From Fen-178 sp963722575 (GTDB taxonomy: Bacteria > Acidobacteriota > Terriglobia > Bryobacterales > Bryobacteraceae), in NCBI GenBank assembly GCA_963722575.1, contig CAVRNR010000006.1, forward strand, positions 992,001 to 1,056,000: a DNA stretch of 64,000 nt, given 5' to 3'. The notes beneath the pieces are model-generated. The model did not search any database, was not told where the DNA came from, and saw only the letters and a program-made list of their open reading frames with translations. The position numbers were made by a program, and so were the translations under genes. This document shows positions 1-7,994 of this stretch, piece by piece. The number at the start of each line of letters is the position of its first letter. Within the stretch, counting starts at the first letter, position 1.

Positions 1-345
1 TAGCGTTTCCGCCGCTTGCCTTTGTTCAAATCGATCCCCTCCAGCAACACGCCCAGCTCCCAGGCGGCGATCTCCTTGTGGCCGCTTTCGGCGAACGGAA
101 ACTGGAATGTGCCGGCTTCCAGCCGCCTGTACCAGATGGCCCAGCCGTCGCGATCCCAGTACAGGATCTTCAGCCGGTCGCAGCGCCCGTTGCAGAATAC
201 CAGCAGGTGGCCCGAAAACGGATTGCAGCGGATGATGTGCTGGGCCATCATCGACAGCCCGTCAAAGCTCCGCCGCATATCGCAGGCGACCGTACAAAGG
301 TAGACCTTGATGGCCTGCTTACAGACGAGGTAAGCCTTTGATTTC
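1..345 (-). pseudogene. IS66-family Orf2 (TnpB-like) remnant, runs off the left edge
   Basis: The reverse strand reads an IS66 Orf2-type protein. It has the family pattern VYLCTVACDMRRSFDGL near the N-terminus, then GHLLVFCNGRCDRLKILYWD, then DGWAIWYRRLEAGTF, and ends close to LLEGIDLNKGKRRKR at the window edge. IS66 elements carry this small accessory protein before the DDE transposase. I found no ATG, GTG or TTG in frame just upstream of the conserved part, so the start looks lost and this is probably a fragment of an old insertion. The DDE transposase, if present, lies outside the window. Confidence 0.75.
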
Positions 346-647
346 GAAAGAATTGGACGATGGGTGTAGCCGATTGCTCCCTGAACTGAATCGTAGTACG
401 AAGGAGTAATTCGCCCATGACCACAATTCGGCCTGGCCTAGTAGATTATGCCTCAACTACGACCATCGCACCCAGGATTGCAGAAACTCGGTCGCCAGCC
501 GTACTCTACGGTCCCAGATGGCCGCGACCAGACTGGAGGTGAGTTCCGCCGCCTCCAGCCAAAGTAGCGCCCCAGCGATGCTCTGCAATCGACGAAATGT
601 GCTGCTGAGATCCGTCTTTCGGATTCTCGGGCGCGGGTTTGAGATGA
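346..647. other. Poorly coding stretch
   Basis: This stretch lies between the IS66 remnant and the small exported protein gene. The only open frame is a 64-codon minus-strand one (457-651), which overlaps the stop of the gene upstream of it by four bases. Its translation is rich in Arg and Ser and has no recognisable motif. I do not call it a gene. No repeat, terminator or RNA gene was recognised. Confidence 0.4.
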
Positions 648-995
648 TCAATCGAACTTAATGGATTGAACTTTGATCGTGCTACCTTCCAGGTCGCCAG
701 TCACCGTGGCGCGAAGGTGATCCTTCTTCGTCGACGCCTTTAACTCGTCCAGAGCCTTTTGGCTGCCCTTATTATCAAACTTCAAAAACGTGCCGTCAAA
801 CGTCAGGATGCCATAACCACTTGACTCGCAGGCCATGGCACAACTTCGAGTGTGAGTGTCCACTGTGCTTGGCTTGAATTTGGTGGAGCACGTTTGGTCC
901 ACAATTGGCACGTTGGTCCACGTCTGCACCGCAGCTCCTAACGGTAGAGCAGCAGCGATTGCCAGAAAGGCGAACACAGATTTCTTCATTTTCAA
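648..995 (-). CDS. Small exported protein of an acidobacterial type
   Basis: A 115-residue protein with a clear Sec signal peptide (charged MKMKK, hydrophobic stretch to about residue 21). The mature part has three cysteines (C36, C52, C56), a GYGILTFDGTFLKFDN-like strand pair, and a C-terminal RATVTGDLEGSTIKVQSI segment. That order (Cys-containing head, then 'value shown/kept', then 'TVTG-x-L-x(4)-I-x-V') resembles many small exported proteins of Acidobacteriota with no known function. It probably acts in the periplasm or outside the cell. A second ATG two codons in is an equally possible start. The next minus-strand gene upstream (DoxX-like) ends 15 bases away, so the two may be co-transcribed. 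Confidence 0.7.
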   Translation of the reverse strand: MKMKKSVFAFLAIAAALPLGAAVQTWTNVPIVDQTCSTKFKPSTVDTHTRSCAMACESSGYGILTFDGTFLKFDNKGSQKALDELKASTKKDHLRATVTGDLEGSTIKVQSIKFD

Positions 996-1010
996 TACTC
1001 CTTTCTTGAA

Positions 1011-1466
1011 CTATGGGTTGCCGGGTATGGTGGCGACCCGGTTTTGGGTTAGCGGTTGGGCGTGCGGCGAACACTCGAATCCTGCTCCGAGCCGAGCCAA
1101 AGCGACTGCGCCGAGCGACAGCCCAAAGTCGCGCAACGCATTGTCGTAGAAACCAGCCGCGACTAGCAGGTTGATGACAATCAACCAAAACCAGATCGCT
1201 ACGATCCATCCTCCGATACGCGGCGCAAATGCGACAGCGAACCCAGCAACGATTTCGGCCGCACCAGCGATCATCATGAGAGTGTGGGCTGGGAGTGGGA
1301 GAATCTGAGTCGCCAGCGGTGCCAAATACATATCCCAGTTCGCTAGCTTGTCCGTGAATTGATCAATGCCGGCGATGACCGGAACGATAGTGAATGCGAC
1401 CCGCAGTACCCAGTAGGCCTGCCGGGCCGGATTGCTGATCGACTCTGGGCTGGACGCGGTCGCCAT
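1011..1466 (-). CDS. DoxX-like integral membrane protein
   Basis: A 151-residue protein with about four hydrophobic segments. One lies near residues 18-35 (LRVAFTIVPVIAGIDQF), then LPAHTLMMIAGAAEIVAGFAVAFAP, then GGWIVAIWFWLIVINLLVAAGFYDNALRD, then a weaker last one. The order of helices and the A-E-I-V-A-G motif followed by a short basic turn fit the DoxX/DoxD-like superfamily of small membrane proteins, whose functions are mostly unknown (some members are linked to thiosulfate or sulfur metabolism, others to redox stress). It lies just upstream of the exported protein gene on the same strand. The assignment is by helix pattern only. Confidence 0.6.
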   Translation of the reverse strand: MATASSPESISNPARQAYWVLRVAFTIVPVIAGIDQFTDKLANWDMYLAPLATQILPLPAHTLMMIAGAAEIVAGFAVAFAPRIGGWIVAIWFWLIVINLLVAAGFYDNALRDFGLSLGAVALARLGAGFECSPHAQPLTQNRVATIPGNP

Positions 1467-2149
1467 CGCTTAGAATGCTCCGAGGCTGACGTGTTCTCAA
1501 GCTCGCTGAATCCGTGCTAGATCTTCAGTCAGCGCATCACGTTGATCTTTCGGTTTAATCATGATCGGATGCCGGAAAGAAGATAATGAACCAGCTATCA
1601 CTCCGGGTGGAACAGGCGTAACGGATGCTGGCCCTGCATTGAATTCAAACGAAGCCGAGCCTCCATTGAAGGTCGGCGCCTATCCGGGTTCGATTGCACT
1701 CCAGGCCTGAAAGTGATTGTGTTTTCAGTTACATACAGCGGGTAAATCCGATCCCGAAGTGCGTAGGTGCGCTGGCTGCAGGAAGTTCTCGGATCCGAAG
1801 TACCGACGCTTCCATTCCAGCCAATACCGACCGCTCTTGGCCGGGCGATTCCCAAGGGCGCATGGCCAAGAGCCCATCGGGGCTCATGCATGACAGCGTA
1901 CAGCGATGCTTGCCGGACTTGGTTGAATCTTCATCAGCGAGCCAGACGGCCGCGGCATACAATAAGAGTTTAGAGAGGGTAATCTCAGTTGGAACCTGTT
2001 CTAGCCTCCGAAAGCATCGGACACGTGGCGCCCATTGTTCCAATTTCCGTGCAGGAGGTTCGCGTCCTCGTGCTGTCTGCAAAGTTTTTAGAACTGGTTC
2101 GGATCGCTCGCGAGATGCCCTAGATCAGGGCCAGCCTGTTAGCGGGCCG
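1467..2149. other. 683-bp stretch without a convincing gene
   Basis: Several overlapping open frames exist on both strands, the longest about 117-170 codons, but none has a recognisable domain, a good ribosome binding site or a plausible protein composition. Base composition looks more mixed than in the flanking genes. It may be decayed coding DNA or the remains of an insertion linked to the IS66 fragment at the left edge. No terminator or RNA gene recognised. Confidence 0.4.
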
Positions 2150-2365
2150 CTACGAGTCCGTCCTATTTGGGACATCAGTGAAGGGCCTTTCGGTTTTGAA
2201 TATTAACCGACACTTCGGGTTGTTGGGCGCCTCCTGTCCGTGCAGTACCTGCACCAACTCCCATCCCTTCTGTCCGTATTCCTGAAGAATTTTCTCAAGC
2301 TTAGCATCCGGCTCCGCGTCCGGCTTGAGCTCGATGCGTTCAATTCGATATTGCCATTCAGCCAC
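2150..2365 (-). CDS. DUF4177-like small protein
   Basis: A 71-residue soluble protein starting MAEWQYRIERIEL and containing QKGWELVQVLHG. The pattern of an aromatic-rich first strand (W-x-Y-x-I) followed by 'G-W-E-L-V-x-V' is the hallmark of the DUF4177 fold, a small alpha-beta protein of unknown function that is often found as a standalone gene. The last dozen residues are polar and look disordered. No operon partner is obvious: the stress-protein gene lies about 150 bases upstream on the same strand. Confidence 0.6.
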   Translation of the reverse strand: MAEWQYRIERIELKPDAEPDAKLEKILQEYGQKGWELVQVLHGQEAPNNPKCRLIFKTERPFTDVPNRTDS

Positions 2366-2519
2366 TGTGAACCTCCATTCAATTGCTATCCATGATTAAG
2401 ATCGAAACGACCGTGGCGCGACGGATCTCCTGAACGTCAAGCGTGATCTCATCATTCACGGAATTAGTCATTTGACGGGCACCATGTAGTCGCGCCCTTC
2501 CCGACTGCCCACTGCAGGG

Positions 2520-3068
2520 CTATCTGCCGCTATTTCCGGCGCGTTGCTCGCGCTCCGCCGCATGTACTGCAACCGCCACTGGGTGCGTCGTCTGCATGAT
2601 GTTCTTAGCCCTGGCTACCTCGTCCGCAGTGCCATGAGCCAGAAGGAGGAACTTGTCGGACTTGAGTGCCGACTCGTATTTCACGACGCTGTCCTTGGGG
2701 ATACCTATGCTGTACAGTCCCGCCCCGAGCGCACTCAATCCGCCCACCACAACGGCGCCTTCAAGTGCGCCGATGATCCAGGCGACAAGCGGACCGGCTA
2801 CCAATACCGGTCCGATACCCGGAATGGCAAAGAAAGCCGCTCCGAACAACATCCCCCAGATACCGCCCCAAAAGGCGCCCTGCTTGCCCCAGTACTTCAT
2901 GCGGTCGCCGGTGTTATAGTATCCGACAACGTGCTCGTCAGTGTGATAATCCTTGCCGACGATGGACATCTTCTTCATGTCAAACCCAGACCTCTGCAGC
3001 TCCTTCACTGCTTCCTCTGCTTGGGAATGGGTTTCGTAAATGGCTACAACCGAGTTCGTTTCAGACAT
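2520..3068 (-). CDS. YflT/DUF1269-like general stress protein
   Basis: A 182-residue protein. Residues 1-40 form the YflT-like alpha-beta start (VVAIYETHSQAEEAVKELQ, then KKMSIVGKDYH), which is typical of bacterial 'general stress' proteins. Residues about 62-125 are a Gly/Ala-rich double hydrophobic hairpin (FWGGIWGMLFGAAFFAIPGIGPVLVAGPLVAWIIGALEGAVVVGG), likely membrane-inserted. The rest returns to a soluble alpha-beta part (VVKYESALKSDKFLLLAHG). The ATG follows AAAGGA with nine bases between. The region directly upstream (3089-3219) is a copy of the element found before the response regulator at 32136, so the two genes may share control. The exact role is unknown. Confidence 0.75.
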   Translation of the reverse strand: MSETNSVVAIYETHSQAEEAVKELQRSGFDMKKMSIVGKDYHTDEHVVGYYNTGDRMKYWGKQGAFWGGIWGMLFGAAFFAIPGIGPVLVAGPLVAWIIGALEGAVVVGGLSALGAGLYSIGIPKDSVVKYESALKSDKFLLLAHGTADEVARAKNIMQTTHPVAVAVHAAEREQRAGNSGR

Positions 3069-3071
3069 GAC

Positions 3072-3125
3072 CTAAGTTCCTTTCTTTCCAGACTGTGTTC
3101 GGCCTTGCGGCGGATTCTCGATCAA
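3072..3125 (-). CDS. Possible 17-residue leader peptide before the stress-protein gene
   Basis: A TTG codon whose last bases overlap the TGA stop of the cytochrome b-c gene (TTGA) opens a frame reading MIENPPQGRTQSGKKGT and then TAG, four bases before the ATG of the stress protein. GAGGAG lies ten bases upstream of the TTG. The first eleven codons match the N-terminus of the response regulator at 32136 (M-I-x-x-x-PQGRTQ), which is also read from a TTG. It could be a coupling leader or simply the broken start of a lost response-regulator copy. Whether it is translated cannot be told from sequence. Confidence 0.35.
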   Translation of the reverse strand: MIENPPQGRTQSGKKGT

Positions 3126-3219
3126 TGTGTTGACTCCTCTTCCACACTCTCGGGCTTGTGAGCGAAGAGCACAATAAACCGTTTGTCACATACCCAGGAA
3201 CATCCGTATGGCCGAAGGC
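3089..3219 (-). repeat. Copy A of a 130-bp regulatory/leader repeat
   Basis: Read on the minus strand this stretch aligns end to end with 32042-32171 on the plus strand, with about 19 differences in 131 columns by hand, so roughly 85% identity. It starts at GCCTTCGGCCAT and ends at CCGAACACAGT. It includes the 12-mer ATGTGACAAACG (here as its complement at 3180-3191), a ribosome binding site, a TTG start and the first eleven codons of a response-regulator-like frame. In this copy it also encodes the last 30 or so residues of the cytochrome b-c protein. The other copy is not open in that frame, so conservation is at the DNA level. Confidence 0.85.
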
Positions 3220-4741
3220 GCCAGATGGAGAAGGATGCCGCACCCCTAAACGTCATCGACCTGCGCTCAGTCGTACCTTTGGAAGTGGACCTCAGGGGAG
3301 CACGAGCGTGCAGGGTCGGCGGCTTAGGCAATTGCACACGGTGTCGTGAGGCGAGGAAGGCCAGCAGTGACGCTAATTCCTCGGGCTTCAGATTTCCGCG
3401 GTAGGACGGCATATTCTCGGCTCCGCTAAAGATCCGGGTGGCCATCTGAGCGGAACTCATCCAATCTCCAGCATCCGAGAGATCCGGCCCGCGAATACCG
3501 CCATAGCCCGACACGGTGTGGCAATACTCGCAGCCTTTGTCATAGAAGACCCTGGCTCCGTCCGCGATGGGACCGCTGGATACTCCGACTACTGAAGCGG
3601 GCAAAGGCGGCGCTTCCAGGCGCGGGGACCACGGCGCGCGGATGCCCACCATCCAATAATGGGCAATCACAAAGACAACGAAGGCGATGATCAGGATCGA
3701 CCATGGACGACGCAGAGGACTGCGCTCCCCCCGGCCGCCTAGCAGCGGCACCAGAATCAGGAAAAGGCCGAAGACAAGAGGGCCCAGGATGATCACCCAC
3801 CTCTCCGACGATTTGGGGATCAATGACAGGAGGGCGAAATACCACATGAAGTACCAGTCAGGGCGCGGAGAAGCGGAGATGATCGTCGGATCCGGCGGCT
3901 TTCCCAACTCCGGCGGACCAACGGCGAGTGCCAGCGCGAATATCGCCAGGACCACAACAGCGCCAAACAGCACGTCACGCCAGGCGGCCTGAGGCCAAAA
4001 TGGAATCCCTTCGCGTTCGAGCAGCGAATGATACCAATGCCGATACGTCCGCGGGTCGACCGGCCTGCCGGCTTTGGGCGGCTCGGAAATGCCATTGAAA
4101 ATGACTAGATACAGGTGCACAGCGATAAAGAGAAACATCAGCGCCGGGATGAAGAACACGTGCGCCGCAAAGAAGCGGCTCAGAGTGGCTCCTCCCACGG
4201 TGTTGCCCGCGAGAAGGAAGTGGCCCAACCAATTGCCGATCAGCGGTGCACGTCCGGCCTGTTCCGCAGCGACCACCGCGGTCCAGAATCCCATCTGGTC
4301 CCAGCGCAAAAGTTGCCCGGTGAATGCCATCAGCAGAGTAAAGAGCAGCAGTCCAGCGCCGGTCAGCCAGTTCATCTGACGCGGGTATTTGTATGCCCCC
4401 ATTAGATACACCCGAATGGTGTGCAGACCGATGAGGATGATCATGGCCGAGGCGCCGAAGTAGTGGATACCGCGAATGATCCGGCCTATGGGGGAACTGG
4501 TGATGAACCGGAGGCTATCGTAAGCTTGCCCGGAGCCTGTTACGTAAGCGCTGGAGAGCGCAATTCCTGTCACTACCTGCACGAGAAAAGCGATGAGGGT
4601 TGCACTGCCGAACACATAAAACCACCTGGTTTTGCGGGCCTGTGGCACGGGGTGCGCCATGATGGGGCCGAGTGATTGGGAGAACCCGGTCAGGTCGTCA
4701 AACCAGCGCCAGATTTGCTTCAGTATCCGCACGGGATCCAT
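3122..4741 (-). CDS. Cytochrome b fused to cytochrome c (bc/b6f-type, nar-associated)
   Basis: A 539-residue membrane protein. Residues 1-365 are a full-length cytochrome b with haem ligand pairs H93/H107 (13 residues between) and H194/H209 (14 between, as in b6f-type proteins) and the quinol-site motif PDWY at 294-297, a variant often seen in menaquinone users. After a last helix at about 348-366 comes a c-type haem domain: C404-E-Y-C-H408 with M444 in MPSY as likely sixth ligand. The normal domain ends near residue 468; the tail to 539 has odd composition and its last 30 residues lie in repeat A. The ATG at 4741 directly follows AAGGA and sits four bases after the NarI-Rieske stop. Together with that neighbour it supplies all redox parts of a Rieske/cytochrome b complex. 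Confidence 0.92.
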   Translation of the reverse strand: MDPVRILKQIWRWFDDLTGFSQSLGPIMAHPVPQARKTRWFYVFGSATLIAFLVQVVTGIALSSAYVTGSGQAYDSLRFITSSPIGRIIRGIHYFGASAMIILIGLHTIRVYLMGAYKYPRQMNWLTGAGLLLFTLLMAFTGQLLRWDQMGFWTAVVAAEQAGRAPLIGNWLGHFLLAGNTVGGATLSRFFAAHVFFIPALMFLFIAVHLYLVIFNGISEPPKAGRPVDPRTYRHWYHSLLEREGIPFWPQAAWRDVLFGAVVVLAIFALALAVGPPELGKPPDPTIISASPRPDWYFMWYFALLSLIPKSSERWVIILGPLVFGLFLILVPLLGGRGERSPLRRPWSILIIAFVVFVIAHYWMVGIRAPWSPRLEAPPLPASVVGVSSGPIADGARVFYDKGCEYCHTVSGYGGIRGPDLSDAGDWMSSAQMATRIFSGAENMPSYRGNLKPEELASLLAFLASRHRVQLPKPPTLHARAPLRSTSKGTTERRSMTFRGAASFSIWRLRPYGCSWVCDKRFIVLFAHKPESVEEESTH

Positions 4742-4745
4742 TTCC

Positions 4746-5957
4746 TTAAATACTCGTGATCGGCAGAGGGCTGGTGAGGATCTCGACCATTCCGTCCCGC
4801 ACTCGCACCGGATAAGTGACCAGCGGCTTGGGAGGCGGGCCTGAAGCCACCGTGCCATCCTTATAAAACACTCCGCCGTGGCACGGACACATGAACAGGT
4901 CGGCGTTAGGTAGCCAGCGCACCGGACAGCCGAGATGCGTACAATTGATGGCGAAAGCGATGAACTGCTGGTCGCTCTCTCTGCGCAGCCAGGCAGCGGT
5001 CCGGGCGGTCACGCCCGACCAAGGCAGGGGAGAGGAATCCAGAAACGATACCTCCACTGTCTGGCCGACCTGAAAACTGTCGGCGGCGCCGAGACCCCGC
5101 CAGACTTCGGGGGCTCTTCGCAGGCCTAGTAGAAATGCGATGCTCGGTACGCCGACTATGGCGGCGCTAACGGAACCCGCCAGTATGCTGAGCCTGACCA
5201 GCAACCGGCGGCGGTCCAGGTCGTTCGGTGCCGGCGGCATCGGCATACTGACAGTGGTTGACATTGTCAGCGTCGACGATACAGGCTGGCGCGGATCCCG
5301 GTTCCAAATGACCACCTGATAGGGCCGCCACAAATATTCGATTGGAATGGCAAAAATGTGCACCAGCCTGGTGAAAGGAAACAACAGGATCACTACTAAG
5401 CCGCTGATCAAGTGGGACTGTACGAACACCGGGAGCCCGGTCACGGTACTCGCGTCCGGGTGCAGCCGCACAAGGGACCATAGCCACGGCACAGCAGTGC
5501 TCAGATACCATGCGGATCCCCACCGATCGAAGAGCGCAATGCCGACGCCGCTCAGAACTTGGAATGCGAGTACCAGCAGCAGAATCCAATCCATGGGCGA
5601 TGTAACCGCACGCGCACGAGAATCATTGGGGAGCCGCCGGGCGATCAGCACGATAATGCCGAACACACAGTAAAAACCCAGCGCCAAGCCGGTCAACTCC
5701 AAAACGAAGAGGCGCGTGGGATCGCCAAGCACCGCCGCCGCCGCCCGCGGAAACAACCAAGGCAATACATGTGCGACCAGGATCAGGGTGATGCCGTAAT
5801 GCCAGGAGACGGATCCCCAGAACAGATGGCGATTTTCCAAAAGCTGCGAGGAGAGACTGGAGTAGGTAAAACGGTGCGAGAAATACCGGTACAGGCCAAT
5901 TCCAACGGCTAGAATCAGGGCAATATAGGGAAAAGCGATGAAGAAGAAGGTCTGCAT
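4746..5957 (-). CDS. narI: NarI-Rieske fusion: nitrate reductase gamma (cytochrome b) plus Rieske iron-sulfur domain
   Basis: A 403-residue fusion. Residues 1-225 are NarI, the dihaem membrane subunit that takes electrons from quinol: H53 and H63 in SWHYGI...AHVLP, and H182 and H200 in VQSHLISG...LVHIFAIPIEYL, which match the four haem ligands of the family. A Pro-rich linker follows (about 228-246), then DRRRLLVRLSILAGS and a hydrophobic segment to about 280, looking like a twin-arginine membrane anchor. The C-terminus is a Rieske domain with C339-T-H341-L-G-C344 and C357-P-C359-H360, so cluster ligands and disulfide cysteines are complete. The start overlaps narJ by 43 bases. I know of Rieske genes beside nar genes in haloarchaea, but a covalent NarI-Rieske fusion is unusual. 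Confidence 0.93.
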   Translation of the reverse strand: MQTFFFIAFPYIALILAVGIGLYRYFSHRFTYSSLSSQLLENRHLFWGSVSWHYGITLILVAHVLPWLFPRAAAAVLGDPTRLFVLELTGLALGFYCVFGIIVLIARRLPNDSRARAVTSPMDWILLLVLAFQVLSGVGIALFDRWGSAWYLSTAVPWLWSLVRLHPDASTVTGLPVFVQSHLISGLVVILLFPFTRLVHIFAIPIEYLWRPYQVVIWNRDPRQPVSSTLTMSTTVSMPMPPAPNDLDRRRLLVRLSILAGSVSAAIVGVPSIAFLLGLRRAPEVWRGLGAADSFQVGQTVEVSFLDSSPLPWSGVTARTAAWLRRESDQQFIAFAINCTHLGCPVRWLPNADLFMCPCHGGVFYKDGTVASGPPPKPLVTYPVRVRDGMVEILTSPLPITSI

Positions 5958-6481
5958 GAGAGATCCTCAGTTTCCGTCTCGTCGTCGCGCCCAGCGCCGA
6001 GATATAGCAGCAGCGCGCGCACGACGTTGTCGTAGGGGGTCTTCTTCCCCTCTATTGCCCGGAGCACTTTGTGAAGCGCCGGAGCAATGCAATCGCCGAT
6101 CAATTCCTCCTTTTCCGGACCGGGCTGCTCCACCTCTAAGAACCGCAGTATGACGCTCGCATGGTCCGGCAGTTCCGCACCGCACGAAAACCCGCATTCC
6201 TGATAACTTTCCTTGAGACAGGCCATAAAAGTGCCCCTGCGCCAGTCTTCACCAAATAGTTGGTGGCCGATGTAGAGCGCAGCCTCGGCCTGCATTTCGA
6301 ATACCTGGATATAGGTTTCCTCCAGGCCGTCTTGCCCCAACTCCCTGGCGACTTCGCGGAAGTGTTCGAGCCGGGTAGCCGCTTCGGGGACTTCCGGCGC
6401 AAGCGCCTGGATGCAGCCGTCCAACGCCCGGAAGAGTCCTGCGTCGGGGTAGCTCACGAGACTGGCCAGGTGCTGATACAT
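5915..6481 (-). CDS. narJ: NarJ, nitrate reductase assembly chaperone (delta subunit)
   Basis: A 188-residue soluble, helical protein of the NarJ/TorD chaperone group. It starts MYQHLASLVSYPDAGLF and carries the family-typical stretch LEETYIQVFEMQAEAALYIGHQLFGED, then RGTFMACLKESYQECGF and ELPDHASVILRFLE. These proteins bind immature NarG and hold it until the molybdenum cofactor and clusters are in place; they are not part of the final enzyme. It lies between narH (4-base gap) and narI (43-base overlap), the standard order GHJI. The last 25 residues are Ser- and Pro-rich and overlap the narI start, so the natural C-terminus may be little conserved. Confidence 0.93.
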   Translation of the reverse strand: MYQHLASLVSYPDAGLFRALDGCIQALAPEVPEAATRLEHFREVARELGQDGLEETYIQVFEMQAEAALYIGHQLFGEDWRRGTFMACLKESYQECGFSCGAELPDHASVILRFLEVEQPGPEKEELIGDCIAPALHKVLRAIEGKKTPYDNVVRALLLYLGAGRDDETETEDLSCRPSSSSLFPILP

Positions 6482-6484
6482 GGC

Positions 6485-7975
6485 CTAGAGTCCCCTACGC
6501 GGCTCGTGCAAGAAGCCCATACCGCCTCCCTCCTGATGGGTTTGCGTAATCTGCACCAACTCGATGGCCGCCTCCCGGGAGAATGGAGGAATGACAAAGC
6601 GCTCGTCGAATCCCGCAAGCGAGGTTAGCTGGTAGATCTCTTCGACTTCTTCGGGTGTCGTGTGTGCTTCGACGAGAATCTGTGCGGCCTTTTCCGTCGA
6701 GACATCGCCGACGGTCTGCGCCCTCTTGAAGAGCCGCCCCGCCATCAGCTTCTTGTAGACAGCGACCACCTGGTCCTCATCGCCGGCGGTGAAAAGGCTG
6801 GCCATATAACGAATCGGTAGGCGCGCGTTCTCGAGCGAGCTGAAGAAATCGGGAGAGCTTTCGTACAGACCATCGTCATTCGTGGACCCGGTCACAGGCA
6901 GCAATGGCGGTACATAAAAGAGCATGGGCAGCGTTCGGAACTCGGGGTGTAGTGGGAGTGCAATCTTCCACTTCTTCACGTATTTGAACACCGGCGAGTT
7001 CCGGGCTGATTCGAGGACGGCATCGCCGATCCCGTCATCCCTAGCCTGGCGAACCACCTCCGGATCGAATGGATCGAGGATCATCTCCCGCTGGGCATCC
7101 ACCAACTCGTGGTCCGGCCGCATGGCCGTTTGGTGAATTCGGTCCGCATCGTACAGCAATAGTCCGAGGTAGCGGATACGCCCCACACAGGAGTGCATGC
7201 ACGCCGGCGCCTGGCCGGTTTCCAGCCGGGGATAGCATAGGATGCACTTCTCGGACTTACCAGTCTCCCAGTTGTAGTAGACCTTTTTGTACGGGCACCC
7301 TGAGACGCACATCCTCCAGCCCATGCACTTCTCCTGGCTGACCAGCACGATGCCATCCTCGCCACGTTTGTAGATAGCGCCCGCGGGACACGCCGCCACG
7401 CAGCTCGGATTCGCGCAGTGATTGCAGATGCGCGGGAGGTAGAAGTATACGATCCGCTCGACGTCCAGCAGACGCTGCCTTTCTTCATCGTTGAGCGACT
7501 TGAGGTTCGGATCGTTGGCCGCATAAATGCCAGATCCCCCCAAATCGTCATCCCAGTTTGGGCCGGCTTCGATCTCCATTTCCTTGCCGGTTACCAGCGA
7601 AATCGGAGTGAAGACCGGTTGATCCTCCTGGGGCGGTGCGTCGATCAAGTCTCCGTAGTTGTAAGTCCACGGCTCGTAATAGTCGTCCAGTGCGGGCAGG
7701 TGCGGGTTATACGAAATGTTCAGGAGTTCTCGCGCCCGGGTATTCAGCTTCAGCCGCAGTTCCCCGTCTTTGACTTCCCAGCCGCCCCGATACTGCTCCT
7801 GGTCCTCGTAGAGCGTTGGGTAGCCAGTGCCAGGTTTGGTCTCCACATTGTTCCACCACATGTATTCGGCGCCGGGACGGCTGGTCCAGAGATTCTTACA
7901 GGCGAGACTACAGGTGTGGCATCCGATGCATTTATCCAGGTGAAACACCATCGAAACCTGGGACCGCACATTCAT
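6485..7975 (-). CDS. narH: NarH, nitrate reductase iron-sulfur (beta) subunit
   Basis: About 496 residues from the ATG at 7975, chosen because AAAGGAG lies seven bases before it; an in-frame ATG 18 codons earlier would overlap narG. Four cluster motifs are visible: C16-x2-C-x2-C-x3-C (CIGCHTCSLAC), CNHCANPSCVAAC, CMGWRMCVSGC and the late CILCYPRLETGQAPAC...C. The W in CMGW replaces a Cys, the known sign of the 3Fe-4S cluster of NarH. It passes electrons from NarI haems to NarG on the cytoplasmic side of the membrane. It sits 19 bases after narG in the operon. Confidence 0.95.
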   Translation of the reverse strand: MNVRSQVSMVFHLDKCIGCHTCSLACKNLWTSRPGAEYMWWNNVETKPGTGYPTLYEDQEQYRGGWEVKDGELRLKLNTRARELLNISYNPHLPALDDYYEPWTYNYGDLIDAPPQEDQPVFTPISLVTGKEMEIEAGPNWDDDLGGSGIYAANDPNLKSLNDEERQRLLDVERIVYFYLPRICNHCANPSCVAACPAGAIYKRGEDGIVLVSQEKCMGWRMCVSGCPYKKVYYNWETGKSEKCILCYPRLETGQAPACMHSCVGRIRYLGLLLYDADRIHQTAMRPDHELVDAQREMILDPFDPEVVRQARDDGIGDAVLESARNSPVFKYVKKWKIALPLHPEFRTLPMLFYVPPLLPVTGSTNDDGLYESSPDFFSSLENARLPIRYMASLFTAGDEDQVVAVYKKLMAGRLFKRAQTVGDVSTEKAAQILVEAHTTPEEVEEIYQLTSLAGFDERFVIPPFSREAAIELVQITQTHQEGGGMGFLHEPRRGL

Positions 7976-7994
7976 CTGCGACTCCTTTTTCGGG

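Noticed and set aside
16..341. Two plus-strand open frames at the left edge
   Set aside because: They are the antisense of the IS66 Orf2-like protein, whose minus-strand translation carries the family motifs.
1729..2082. 117-codon minus-strand frame in the 1.5-2.1 kb gap
   Set aside because: No motif, no good ribosome site, overlaps other equally long frames on both strands.
2544..3161. 205-codon plus-strand frame opposite the stress-protein gene
   Set aside because: Shadow of the YflT-like gene; low-quality composition and no homology-like motif.
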